Origin: an uncultured Clostridia bacterium
GTDB lineage: Bacteria; Bacillota; Clostridia; Lachnospirales; Anaerotignaceae
Reading direction: 5' to 3'
NCBI GenBank assembly: GCA_910583755.1
Contig: CAJTZO010000009.1
Coordinates: forward strand, 70,151-84,532
DNA: 14,382 nt
Under the pieces are notes generated by a model. The model ran no database searches. It saw only the letters and a program-made list of their open reading frames with translations, and had not been told where the DNA came from. Both the position numbers and the translations under genes were made by a program. Below are positions 8,135 through 14,382 of this stretch, piece after piece (the first letter of the stretch is position 1; each line of letters starts with the position of its first letter).

Positions 8135-9040
8135 CTAAATTCCAGGAATATAAATTAAAAGTAACATCATAACTGCATAAACAGCACCCATAACAATAAG
8201 TGGCTTATCATTTGTTATCACATCTACAGGGTCACCATGACTGTCTGATTCGACATCCGCACTATATTTCATCATAAGAACTATTACAAAAGGCACTGTC
8301 CAAATCAACTTGTTTGTACCATACCTTGCAATAACTTCTGTATCAGCACTCCACAATGAATAAAACACAATAGATAATGCAAGACATAAATACATAAACT
8401 TATCCAAAAAATTAAAAGAATAATACATTAATACTTTACGTGTTACAGCTTGTCCATTACTTTTTTTGAGCTCATTTCTTCTTTTTCCTAAGCCTAAATA
8501 AAAAGAAATCGAAATTATTGTCAATGAAACCCAATTTGATACCTCTCCATTAATAATAACTGCACCATATAATACTCGAATTAAAAATCCAGAGGCTAAA
8601 AGAGTAATATCAACAAAAGGAATATGCTTTAAACCTAAACTATATCCAACATTTATTAAAAAATATAACATCATAAATAAAAAGCTTTTCCAAGGAGAAC
8701 TACTATATACATAATTTAAAAGAGTCGACAATAGTAGTAGACAAAACACAAGTATATATGCATTTATAACACTAACTTTTCCTGCTGCAATCGGGCGAAA
8801 TTTTTTAACTTCATGTTGTCTGTCTGCCTCCACATCAAAAATATCATTTAAGGTATAAATTGATGAACTTAAAAGAGAAAATGCTGCAAATCCATAAACT
8901 ACCTGTAAAAATGTATCAAATTCAAATAATCTGCCTGCAAATGTAATGGATACAAATAATAATACATTTTTTAAATAATGTTTTGGTCGCATTAATTTTC
9001 CTATGTTATATATTAAGGAAAAATATTTTTGATGTACCAT
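8135..9040 (-). CDS. UbiA-family polyprenyl-phosphate phosphoribosyltransferase (DPPR synthase-like)
   Basis: The 301-residue integral membrane protein has the hallmarks of the DPPR synthase branch of UbiA. RPKHYLKN (18-25) matches the family RPxQWxKN start. The first Asp-rich motif is N65-D66-xx-D69-xxx-D73-R74-xH, followed by KxxRPIAAG. The second conserved region includes VD144, R155 and GKRRNEL (185-191). In Mycobacterium Rv3806c these belong to the enzyme that transfers 5-phosphoribose from PRPP to decaprenyl phosphate. About nine membrane segments fit the fold. A strong AAGGAGG site (9046-9052) lies in the 12-base gap after the upstream glycosyltransferase. This gene defines the pathway: it commits a polyprenyl phosphate, probably undecaprenyl in a Firmicute, to carry a pentofuranose. 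Ubiquinone or heme synthesis is unlikely given the motifs and neighbours. Confidence 0.9.
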   Translation of the reverse strand: MVHQKYFSLIYNIGKLMRPKHYLKNVLLFVSITFAGRLFEFDTFLQVVYGFAAFSLLSSSIYTLNDIFDVEADRQHEVKKFRPIAAGKVSVINAYILVFCLLLLSTLLNYVYSSSPWKSFLFMMLYFLINVGYSLGLKHIPFVDITLLASGFLIRVLYGAVIINGEVSNWVSLTIISISFYLGLGKRRNELKKSNGQAVTRKVLMYYSFNFLDKFMYLCLALSIVFYSLWSADTEVIARYGTNKLIWTVPFVIVLMMKYSADVESDSHGDPVDVITNDKPLIVMGAVYAVMMLLLIYIPGI

Positions 9041-9052
9041 AATATCCTCCTT

Positions 9053-11242
9053 TCATCTTCGAACAATATCATTTTCATACAAGTCAACATAAACACTATC
9101 TGTAACATGATGCAATTCTTTATTATAGATTACAATATTTAGTCCACGTTGATTTTTCGCATACTCTTTTCCATCCAACAAAATAGAAGCATTATTTCCT
9201 CCTTTATAGCTAGCACTTTGCATAGAAATTTTTACACCTTCAAATTCTGCATTACATTTTACAATACTATCATCTTTTTGTTCAAACATGGGTTTGTTGC
9301 CTATGATGGCAGCATAGGCATTTCTATACGCATCCTGCGTATAGAAATTTAATCCTAATTTATTCATACTTTTTATAACATCTTCTGTTAAAGCCTTACT
9401 TGCATCATCTTTTGCTACCATAAATATAAAATATTTGTCTGTATCAATGCTACTGATATATTCTGACAAATTCTTTGGTGTAGAAATAGTATAAAACAAA
9501 GGATGTGGAGAAAAAATAGTTTCTGCTTTTCCTAAATCAAGTTGTTCATAGGAAAAATTCGTTATACCTTCATCAATTAAATTAAAGCAAAGTCCTTCAA
9601 AGTGATATTGTGATATTGGTTCTCTATATCCAATTTTAATATCACCTAATTCATTTATATATTTCAGAGATTGTAATTTTGCTTTTATAGGTTTATACTC
9701 TTTTATTGTATCATAATTTTTTACAGCAGATGGAACACAATTTAAAAACAACAATGTTGAAAGGATACCAAAAATGATGTTATATTGATTAATATAAATA
9801 TCTTCTTGATTAATATTTTTGCATAAAAGGGCTAAAGCTACTGCTGGAATAAAAGCAGGTGCAGCATAATATCTTGCCCAACATAATCCCGGAATTGCTA
9901 TAATAGAAACAATTATAATTATACTTAACATTATTGTTATATAAAACAAGCGTTGTTCTTTCCTTCTATTTCTCCAAAAATAAAATACGATATAGGCAAT
10001 ACTAATTAAAAATATTGCACTAAAAAAAATCCCCCAACCACCAATTCGTATTGCATGAATTTCTCCTTCCGATAATGTAATTTCACTTTCATAAAAAGTA
10101 AGTGGTAATTTCCATTCAATCGTACTTGGCATATTCCTTGTTTTAGAAAACAAAGAACATATAAAACGATTTATATTAGATAATGGTTTATAAGGTCGTG
10201 GTAAATGGGATACTACAATATCTGCTGCACCTTCGCCAATCATTGTATAAAATGGGTTTTTATGCCGTATGATGTTAATAACATAAGAGGTAGACCCCAT
10301 TAAAGCAAAACCGGAAATAACGCTTGATGCAAGAATAAAAAATTTTATAGAAACCAGAGAAACCGCTTTTTTTAATCCTTTTTTATAACATTTTTCTATT
10401 AACCAATATATAAAAAATGCAAAACCAAATATTCCAAAGAATATTACAGAAGAAAACTTTACATTAAAGCCTATATTAATACTTAAAAAAATAAAATAAT
10501 AAGCAACTTTTTTACAATGTTCATTTTCATAAAAAGTCAAATAAAGTAATGATGCCAAAAACAAAAGTATCATTTCCCAAAGAAAACCATCAACAAAATA
10601 TGTTAAACTCTGAATAAAACTAACTGTATTAATAGAAAATGCTACTCCACAAATCAAACTTTGCCAATTTTTTAATGTTTTTGTTTCCAATAAAAATGCC
10701 CAACAAACAAAAATTAACGAAGTTATTCCTAAAACATTAAATGCTTTTCCCATTTCAATATTTTCAAAAACAACATAAACAGTAGCTGCCCATAGCTCTG
10801 TCGCTTTGGGATAAGCATCATACCATGTCTCAGTTGCTACTTCCAAAAAAGAAAATCTTTCTGCATAGTTATAAAATGTTTCATAGAGTGGATTCCAGCC
10901 ATATTTTAATAATCCTGTAAGGCTCCTATGGTATGTCGCTCCATCCCATGTACTATCATATGTTTTAGCACATAGCAGTAGTGCAAAAGCTAAGCAAAAG
11001 ATACCACATAACAGAGAAATAACTGTTCTTTTATTATCCCTATCAAACATAAAATATGTTATTCCTCCTGATAACACTACAGAAAGTGGAAATACCCAAT
11101 TTTGTACAGAAATATGTACGATAAAAAGTATTGTAGAAATCATTATTGGCAAAAAAATAACATTTAATAGAAAAAATCCAACCATCAATGGTAAGGGATA
11201 TTTTAAATTTACTACTCCTTCTGTTGTCTCCTGTTCCTTCAT
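9053..11242 (-). CDS. GT-C-like polytopic glycosyltransferase with C-terminal permuted ILEI-like domain (copy 1)
   Basis: The 729-residue protein has roughly 12-13 membrane segments between residues 19 and 505. The first large outer loop holds D96-xxx-D100-G and H105 (YDSTWDGATYH), the position where GT-C enzymes keep catalytic acidic residues. A second conserved acid, D218 (YFVDGFLWEM), and WARYYAAP (455-462) follow. GT-C enzymes use polyprenyl-phosphate-linked sugars outside the membrane, which fits the neighbouring UbiA and HAD genes. Residues 592-729 resemble the ILEI/FAM3 domain with its halves in reversed order. The start has a GGGGAG site eight bases upstream. The upstream paralog, 65 bases away, is alike along its full length. 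The specific donor and acceptor are unknown. No standard named family was recognised for the membrane part, so the GT-C assignment rests on topology, loop acids and context. Confidence 0.8.
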   Translation of the reverse strand: MKEQETTEGVVNLKYPLPLMVGFFLLNVIFLPIMISTILFIVHISVQNWVFPLSVVLSGGITYFMFDRDNKRTVISLLCGIFCLAFALLLCAKTYDSTWDGATYHRSLTGLLKYGWNPLYETFYNYAERFSFLEVATETWYDAYPKATELWAATVYVVFENIEMGKAFNVLGITSLIFVCWAFLLETKTLKNWQSLICGVAFSINTVSFIQSLTYFVDGFLWEMILLFLASLLYLTFYENEHCKKVAYYFIFLSINIGFNVKFSSVIFFGIFGFAFFIYWLIEKCYKKGLKKAVSLVSIKFFILASSVISGFALMGSTSYVINIIRHKNPFYTMIGEGAADIVVSHLPRPYKPLSNINRFICSLFSKTRNMPSTIEWKLPLTFYESEITLSEGEIHAIRIGGWGIFFSAIFLISIAYIVFYFWRNRRKEQRLFYITIMLSIIIIVSIIAIPGLCWARYYAAPAFIPAVALALLCKNINQEDIYINQYNIIFGILSTLLFLNCVPSAVKNYDTIKEYKPIKAKLQSLKYINELGDIKIGYREPISQYHFEGLCFNLIDEGITNFSYEQLDLGKAETIFSPHPLFYTISTPKNLSEYISSIDTDKYFIFMVAKDDASKALTEDVIKSMNKLGLNFYTQDAYRNAYAAIIGNKPMFEQKDDSIVKCNAEFEGVKISMQSASYKGGNNASILLDGKEYAKNQRGLNIVIYNKELHHVTDSVYVDLYENDIVRR
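9298..9348. repeat. Back-to-back inverted repeats inside copy 1 of the glycosyltransferase gene
   Basis: Two hairpins abut. The first has perfect 8-bp arms (9298-9305, 9313-9320) and a 7-base loop. The second has perfect 13-bp arms (9320-9332, 9336-9348) and only a 3-base loop. They lie in codons for the TQDAYRNAYAAIIGN part of the ILEI-like tail. The tight loop and perfect pairing are unusual for coding DNA. Any role in mRNA stability or recombination is speculative. Confidence 0.7.
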
Positions 11243-11307
11243 TATTTTCTCTCCCCTAATTCTTTTATCATAGTAAATTTATATATTTTTATAATATATA
11301 ATATTTT

Positions 11308-13509
11308 TCATCTTCGAACAATATCATTTTCATATAAATCAACATAAACACTATCTGTAACATGATGCAATTCTTTATTATAGACTACAATATTTAGTCC
11401 ACGTTGATTTTTCGCATACTCTTTTCCATTCAACAAAATAGAAGCATTATCTCCTTCTGTATAGCCAGCACTTTGTATAGAAATTTCAACGCCCTCAAAT
11501 TCTGTATCATAAGCTATAGCACTATCATTTTTTTGTTCAAAGATAGGTTTGTTGCCTATGATGGCAGCATAGGCATTTCTATACGCATCTTGTGTATAGA
11601 AATTTAATCCTAGTGCATTCATATCTTTTATAATATCTTCTGTCAGAGCATTGCTTGCATCATCTTTTACCGCCATAAGTATTAAATATTTACTTCTGTC
11701 AATACTACTAATGTAATCAGATAGATGATTTGGTGTAGAAACAGAATATGATATATAAGAATAAGGAAACTCATATTGTGGATGAAAAAGTAAATCTGCA
11801 TTATTTGTATCAACCTGTCCATATTTAAAATTTGATATCTTTTCATCTATAATATTAAAAAATCGTCCCGAAAAATTATGTGTTGGATAGGTATAGTCCA
11901 TATGAATCTCTCCTAACTCACTCACATATTTTAAAGTTTCTAATTTTGTTTTTATAGGTTTCGTTTCTTTCATTATATCAAAATCTCTTGTAATTGGAGG
12001 AATATTATTCAAAAGTAGTAATGTACAAAGTATTCCTAAAATTATACTATGCTGACTAATATGAGCTGTATCTCTATTTATATTTTTATATAAAAGCATG
12101 ATTGCTATTGCAGGAATATAAAATAAACCAACAAAATATCTTGCCCAAACCAAACCTGGAATTGCAATAATACAAATCACTGTCACCAAGGTTAAGATTA
12201 ATGTTATATAAAACAAACGCTTTTCTTCTTTTCTGTTTTTTAAAAAGTAAAATAAAATATAGGCAACACTTATTAAAAATATAGCACTAAAAAAAATCCC
12301 CCAACCGCCAATTCGTATATCAAATATCTGTGATTGCAAAACTTCAGCTTTATAAAATGTAAAAGGTAATTTCCATTCAATCGTGCTTGGCCAATTTCCC
12401 GTTTTAGAAAATAAAGAACATATAAAACGGCTTATATTGGAAAGTGGTTTATATACTGCTGATAAGTTTGCTGTAATCATTTCTGTTGAATCTTCACCAA
12501 TCATTGTATAAAATGGATTTTTATGTCGTATTATATTAACAACATAAGAAGTAGATCCTATTAAAGCAAAACCAGAAATAACACTTGATGCAAGAATAAA
12601 AAACTTTTCAGAAACAAGAAAAATCGCTTTTTTCCATTCTTCTCTATGCCATTTTTCTATTAACCAAAAGAAAAAAAATGTAAATCCTAATATTCCAAAA
12701 AATATTACAGATGAAAACTTTACATTAAAACCTATATTAATACTTAAAAAAATAAAATAATAAACTATTTTTTTGCAGCGTCCACTCTCGCAAAATGTTA
12801 AATAAAGTAATGATATTAAAAATAAAAGTATCATTTCCCAAAGAAAACCATCATTGTAATAAGTAAAAATCTGAATTAAACTTACTACATTAATAGAAAA
12901 TACTAAGGCACAAATAAAACTTTGCCAATACTTTAATACTTTCATTTCAAATAAAAATGCCCAACAAATAAAAATTAATGAAATCATCCCTAAAAGATTG
13001 AATGCTTTTCCTATCTCAATATTTTCAAAAACAGTATAAACAGTAGCTGCCCATATCTCCGTCGCTTTAGGATAAGCATCATGCCATGTCTCAGTTGCTA
13101 CTTCCATAAAAGGAAACTCTTTTGCATAGTCATAAAATGTTTCATAAAGTGGATTCCAGCCATATTTCAATAGCCCAATCATATTCTTATGATATGTATT
13201 TCCATCCCAACTAAAATCATATGTTTTAGCACATATCAACAATGCAAAAGCCAAACAAAGGATACCACATAACACCGAAATAATTGTTCTTTTATTATCC
13301 CTATCAAACATAAAATATGTTATTCCTCCTGATAACACTACAGAAAGTGGAAATACCCAATTTTGCACAGAAACATGCATGATAAAAAATATTGTAGAAA
13401 TCATTATTGGCAAAAAAATAATATTTAATAGAAAAAATCCAATCATAAGTGGTAATGGATATTTTAAATTTATTGTTTCTTCTATTAGATTCTGTTCTTC
13501 CATTAACAT
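11308..13509 (-). CDS. GT-C-like polytopic glycosyltransferase with C-terminal permuted ILEI-like domain (copy 2, first gene of operon)
   Basis: The 733-residue paralog of the next gene keeps the same topology, with loop acids D98 and D102 and H107 (YDFSWDGNTYH), the YYNDGFLWEM acid and WARYF. Residues 596-733 form the same ILEI-like tail, and the last 39 residues differ from copy 1 at a single position (I/V). Differences concentrate in the soluble segment before the tail (about 510-590) and in outer loops, which suggests different acceptors or linkages. Two ATGs are possible, at 13509 and 13503. A GGGAGG site (13515-13520) sits 5 bases before the first and 11 before the second. Alignment with copy 1 (MKEQ/MEEQ) favours 13503, while spacing favours 13509. 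It opens the operon, and its tail is identical enough to suggest gene conversion with copy 1. Confidence 0.8.
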   Translation of the reverse strand: MLMEEQNLIEETINLKYPLPLMIGFFLLNIIFLPIMISTIFFIMHVSVQNWVFPLSVVLSGGITYFMFDRDNKRTIISVLCGILCLAFALLICAKTYDFSWDGNTYHKNMIGLLKYGWNPLYETFYDYAKEFPFMEVATETWHDAYPKATEIWAATVYTVFENIEIGKAFNLLGMISLIFICWAFLFEMKVLKYWQSFICALVFSINVVSLIQIFTYYNDGFLWEMILLFLISLLYLTFCESGRCKKIVYYFIFLSINIGFNVKFSSVIFFGILGFTFFFFWLIEKWHREEWKKAIFLVSEKFFILASSVISGFALIGSTSYVVNIIRHKNPFYTMIGEDSTEMITANLSAVYKPLSNISRFICSLFSKTGNWPSTIEWKLPFTFYKAEVLQSQIFDIRIGGWGIFFSAIFLISVAYILFYFLKNRKEEKRLFYITLILTLVTVICIIAIPGLVWARYFVGLFYIPAIAIMLLYKNINRDTAHISQHSIILGILCTLLLLNNIPPITRDFDIMKETKPIKTKLETLKYVSELGEIHMDYTYPTHNFSGRFFNIIDEKISNFKYGQVDTNNADLLFHPQYEFPYSYISYSVSTPNHLSDYISSIDRSKYLILMAVKDDASNALTEDIIKDMNALGLNFYTQDAYRNAYAAIIGNKPIFEQKNDSAIAYDTEFEGVEISIQSAGYTEGDNASILLNGKEYAKNQRGLNIVVYNKELHHVTDSVYVDLYENDIVRR
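11553..11603. repeat. Equivalent inverted repeats inside copy 2 of the glycosyltransferase gene
   Basis: The same pair of hairpins occurs at the matching place in the paralog. The 8-bp stem (11553-11560, 11568-11575) is perfect. The 13-bp stem (11575-11587, 11591-11603) has one changed base, so it is weakened but still present. The encoded residues are identical in both copies. Confidence 0.65.
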
Positions 13510-13694
13510 TTTCTCCTCCCATTTTACTTTTATTTGTTCACTACAAATGAATTATTCTATCTTGATGAATAGTCAAAAATGTAGCTATAATCACATACGA
13601 CAATACATTATCACAAAATATTTAAAGTTACAAGTCTAAATTTGCTATTTTTTGTATAATGAACTTCATTGAAATATTAGAACTTTCATCTGAA

Positions 13695-13725
13695 ATTATA
13701 GAAATTTTTTCATTTCAAATCACAA
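13695..13725 (-). promoter_or_regulatory. Candidate promoter of the six-gene operon
   Basis: The minus strand carries a perfect TATAAT (13695-13700) with a poor -35-like TTGTGA (13720-13725) at a long 19-base spacing. Transcription would start near 13688 and leave a leader of about 180 bases. Other AT-rich -10-like sequences lie nearer the gene, so this is only the best of several weak candidates. It must lie in this region because no gene precedes the operon. Confidence 0.25.
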
Positions 13726-13808
13726 ACTTTAGACATAAAAATTTATTGTGTTAATATAGGACAATTTGTTGATTAAGAATGCAACAATCGTAATACCAAT
13801 ATTCTTAA

Positions 13809-14167
13809 AAAATTATTTCAAAGTTTAATTGTAGTGTGTTTGGTCAAGACCTGAAAGAAGTTACTCAGTCTTTTAAGAAGCACTTTATATATAATGATAT
13901 AGAGAGTGAACAAAAACGATATATGCAGAATGGGAAGGGTACTATAAAGGGGAAAGATAATATCCTACAAAAAGATTTGACTGATTCAAAAATGCGGAAT
14001 GCCAACAAAAAATGATTGCCACATTTTGTAATGTCAATAGAAGCAATCATAAAAATATGAACACTTTTTTAAAGATATTGGCAGACCAAAAAACAGTGTA
14101 TTTAATAAGCCAAAAACCCGCAATTACAGTAATAAATATCGAAAAAATATTGAAAAAAGTTTTATGA
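13809..14167 (+). pseudogene. Possible decayed coding remnant, unidentified
   Basis: Two plus-strand open stretches abut with an ATGA overlap. The first (13809-14015) has 68 codons with no start near its beginning and reads like a soluble, charged protein (QDLKEVTQSFKKHFIYND). The second (14012-14167) has an ATG and 51 codons but no ribosome binding site. The frame changes at a run of six A (14007-14012), as expected if one gene had suffered an indel. I do not recognise the protein. It could equally be chance open frame in AT-rich DNA. Confidence 0.2.
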
Positions 14168-14382
14168 AACTATGCTATCTAATTTTGCAAATGAAACATT
14201 TCATGAAATTTTACAGGACTTAGTAATCTACTGCCATAATCTCGACAAATTATAATTTAAAAGAAATAATGTTATTTTTTCCGCTATTAAAGATATGTCA
14301 CTAATCTGAATTTCTTTATAGATAAAATGGTTATGTATTCAAATAAGTGAATAAGAGAATACTACAGATATAAAAATGAAGA

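Larger units (their letters stand above)
9053..13509 (-). repeat. Tandem gene duplication of the GT-C-like glycosyltransferase
   Basis: The copies at 9053-11242 and 11308-13509 form a direct repeat of about 2.2 kb separated by 65 bases of very AT-rich sequence. Nucleotide similarity is very high at both ends. For example, about four differences are seen by eye in the first 128 bases (9053-9180 against 11308-11435). Similarity is much lower around 9470-9720 against 11725-11990. This mosaic pattern is seen directly; recent recombination at the ends is the inferred cause. Confidence 0.85.
13510..14382. other. Gene-poor region upstream of the operon
   Basis: No intact gene is supported here. It contains the operon ribosome binding site and leader, candidate promoter sequences, the possible remnant above, an 8-bp inverted repeat (14012-14019 with 14043-14050) enclosing a smaller 5-bp stem, and a perfect 12-base palindrome ATTTCATGAAAT (14198-14209). 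From 14210 to the end nothing was recognised. No tRNA, rRNA or insertion sequence ends were seen. Confidence 0.5.

Noticed and set aside
9149..9352. Two plus-strand open frames of 67 codons with similar sequence (9149-9352 and 11404-11607)
   Set aside because: Their similarity comes from lying opposite the same conserved end of the two paralogous glycosyltransferase genes; it is not evidence of an independent gene.
13304..13639. Short frames around the start of the first glycosyltransferase (minus 13304-13522 and plus 13379-13639)
   Set aside because: Both overlap the well-supported N-terminus of the glycosyltransferase, which is conserved in its paralog.
13865..14050. Minus-strand 61-codon frame in the upstream region
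   Set aside because: It has no convincing start signal and lies opposite the plus-strand remnant; its Phe/Ser/Ile-rich composition is typical of an antisense frame in AT-rich DNA.
1..14382. CRISPR array, tRNA, rRNA or intact insertion sequence
   Set aside because: No regularly spaced direct repeats, cloverleaf sequences, rRNA stretches or transposase with terminal repeats were found on either strand.

Overview
The window is AT-rich, and every convincing gene lies on the minus strand. Start codons are preceded by strong GGAGG-type ribosome binding sites. It also holds an S-layer-homology (SLH) surface protein with a Gram-positive-style signal peptide and a polyprenyl-phosphate sugar operon. 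Together these suggest a low-GC Firmicute, probably an anaerobic member of the Clostridia. The species cannot be named from the sequence.

Region 1 (1-5791): one very large secreted protein gene, cut off by the window edge. It encodes at least 1930 residues: signal peptide, N-terminal SLH region, a beta-helix-like region, alternating repeated modules including two Ig-like domains, and a Pro/Glu-rich tail. A good sigma-A-type promoter (5933-5961) and a strong ribosome binding site (5800-5805) precede it.

Region 2 (5792-6157): intergenic. It holds that promoter and leader, plus the terminator of the upstream operon, a perfect 14-bp inverted repeat at 6083-6123.

Region 3 (6158-13509): a tight six-gene operon, transcribed from high to low coordinates. 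It encodes two tandem-duplicated multi-membrane GT-C-like glycosyltransferases, a UbiA-family prenyltransferase resembling decaprenyl-phosphate phosphoribosyltransferase, a HAD phosphatase, a four-helix SMR/EamA-type flippase-like protein, and an extended SDR (sugar epimerase-like) enzyme. Read as a pathway, UbiA would join phosphoribose to a polyprenyl phosphate and the HAD enzyme would remove the 5-phosphate. The SDR may modify the sugar. The small membrane protein would flip the lipid-sugar outward, and the GT-C enzymes would transfer the pentose to a surface acceptor. The first two steps are well supported by motifs; the SDR step, the final sugar and the acceptor are inference. No DprE1- or DprE2-like gene is present, so ribose itself, or an unusual derivative, may be the transferred sugar.

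The most unusual feature is the C-terminus of both glycosyltransferases. It matches the ILEI/FAM3 domain with its two halves in swapped order, as a circular permutation would give. This domain is known as a carbohydrate-binding module in the POMGnT1 stem.

Region 4 (13510-14382): no intact gene. It contains the presumed operon promoter region and a possible decayed coding remnant on the plus strand.
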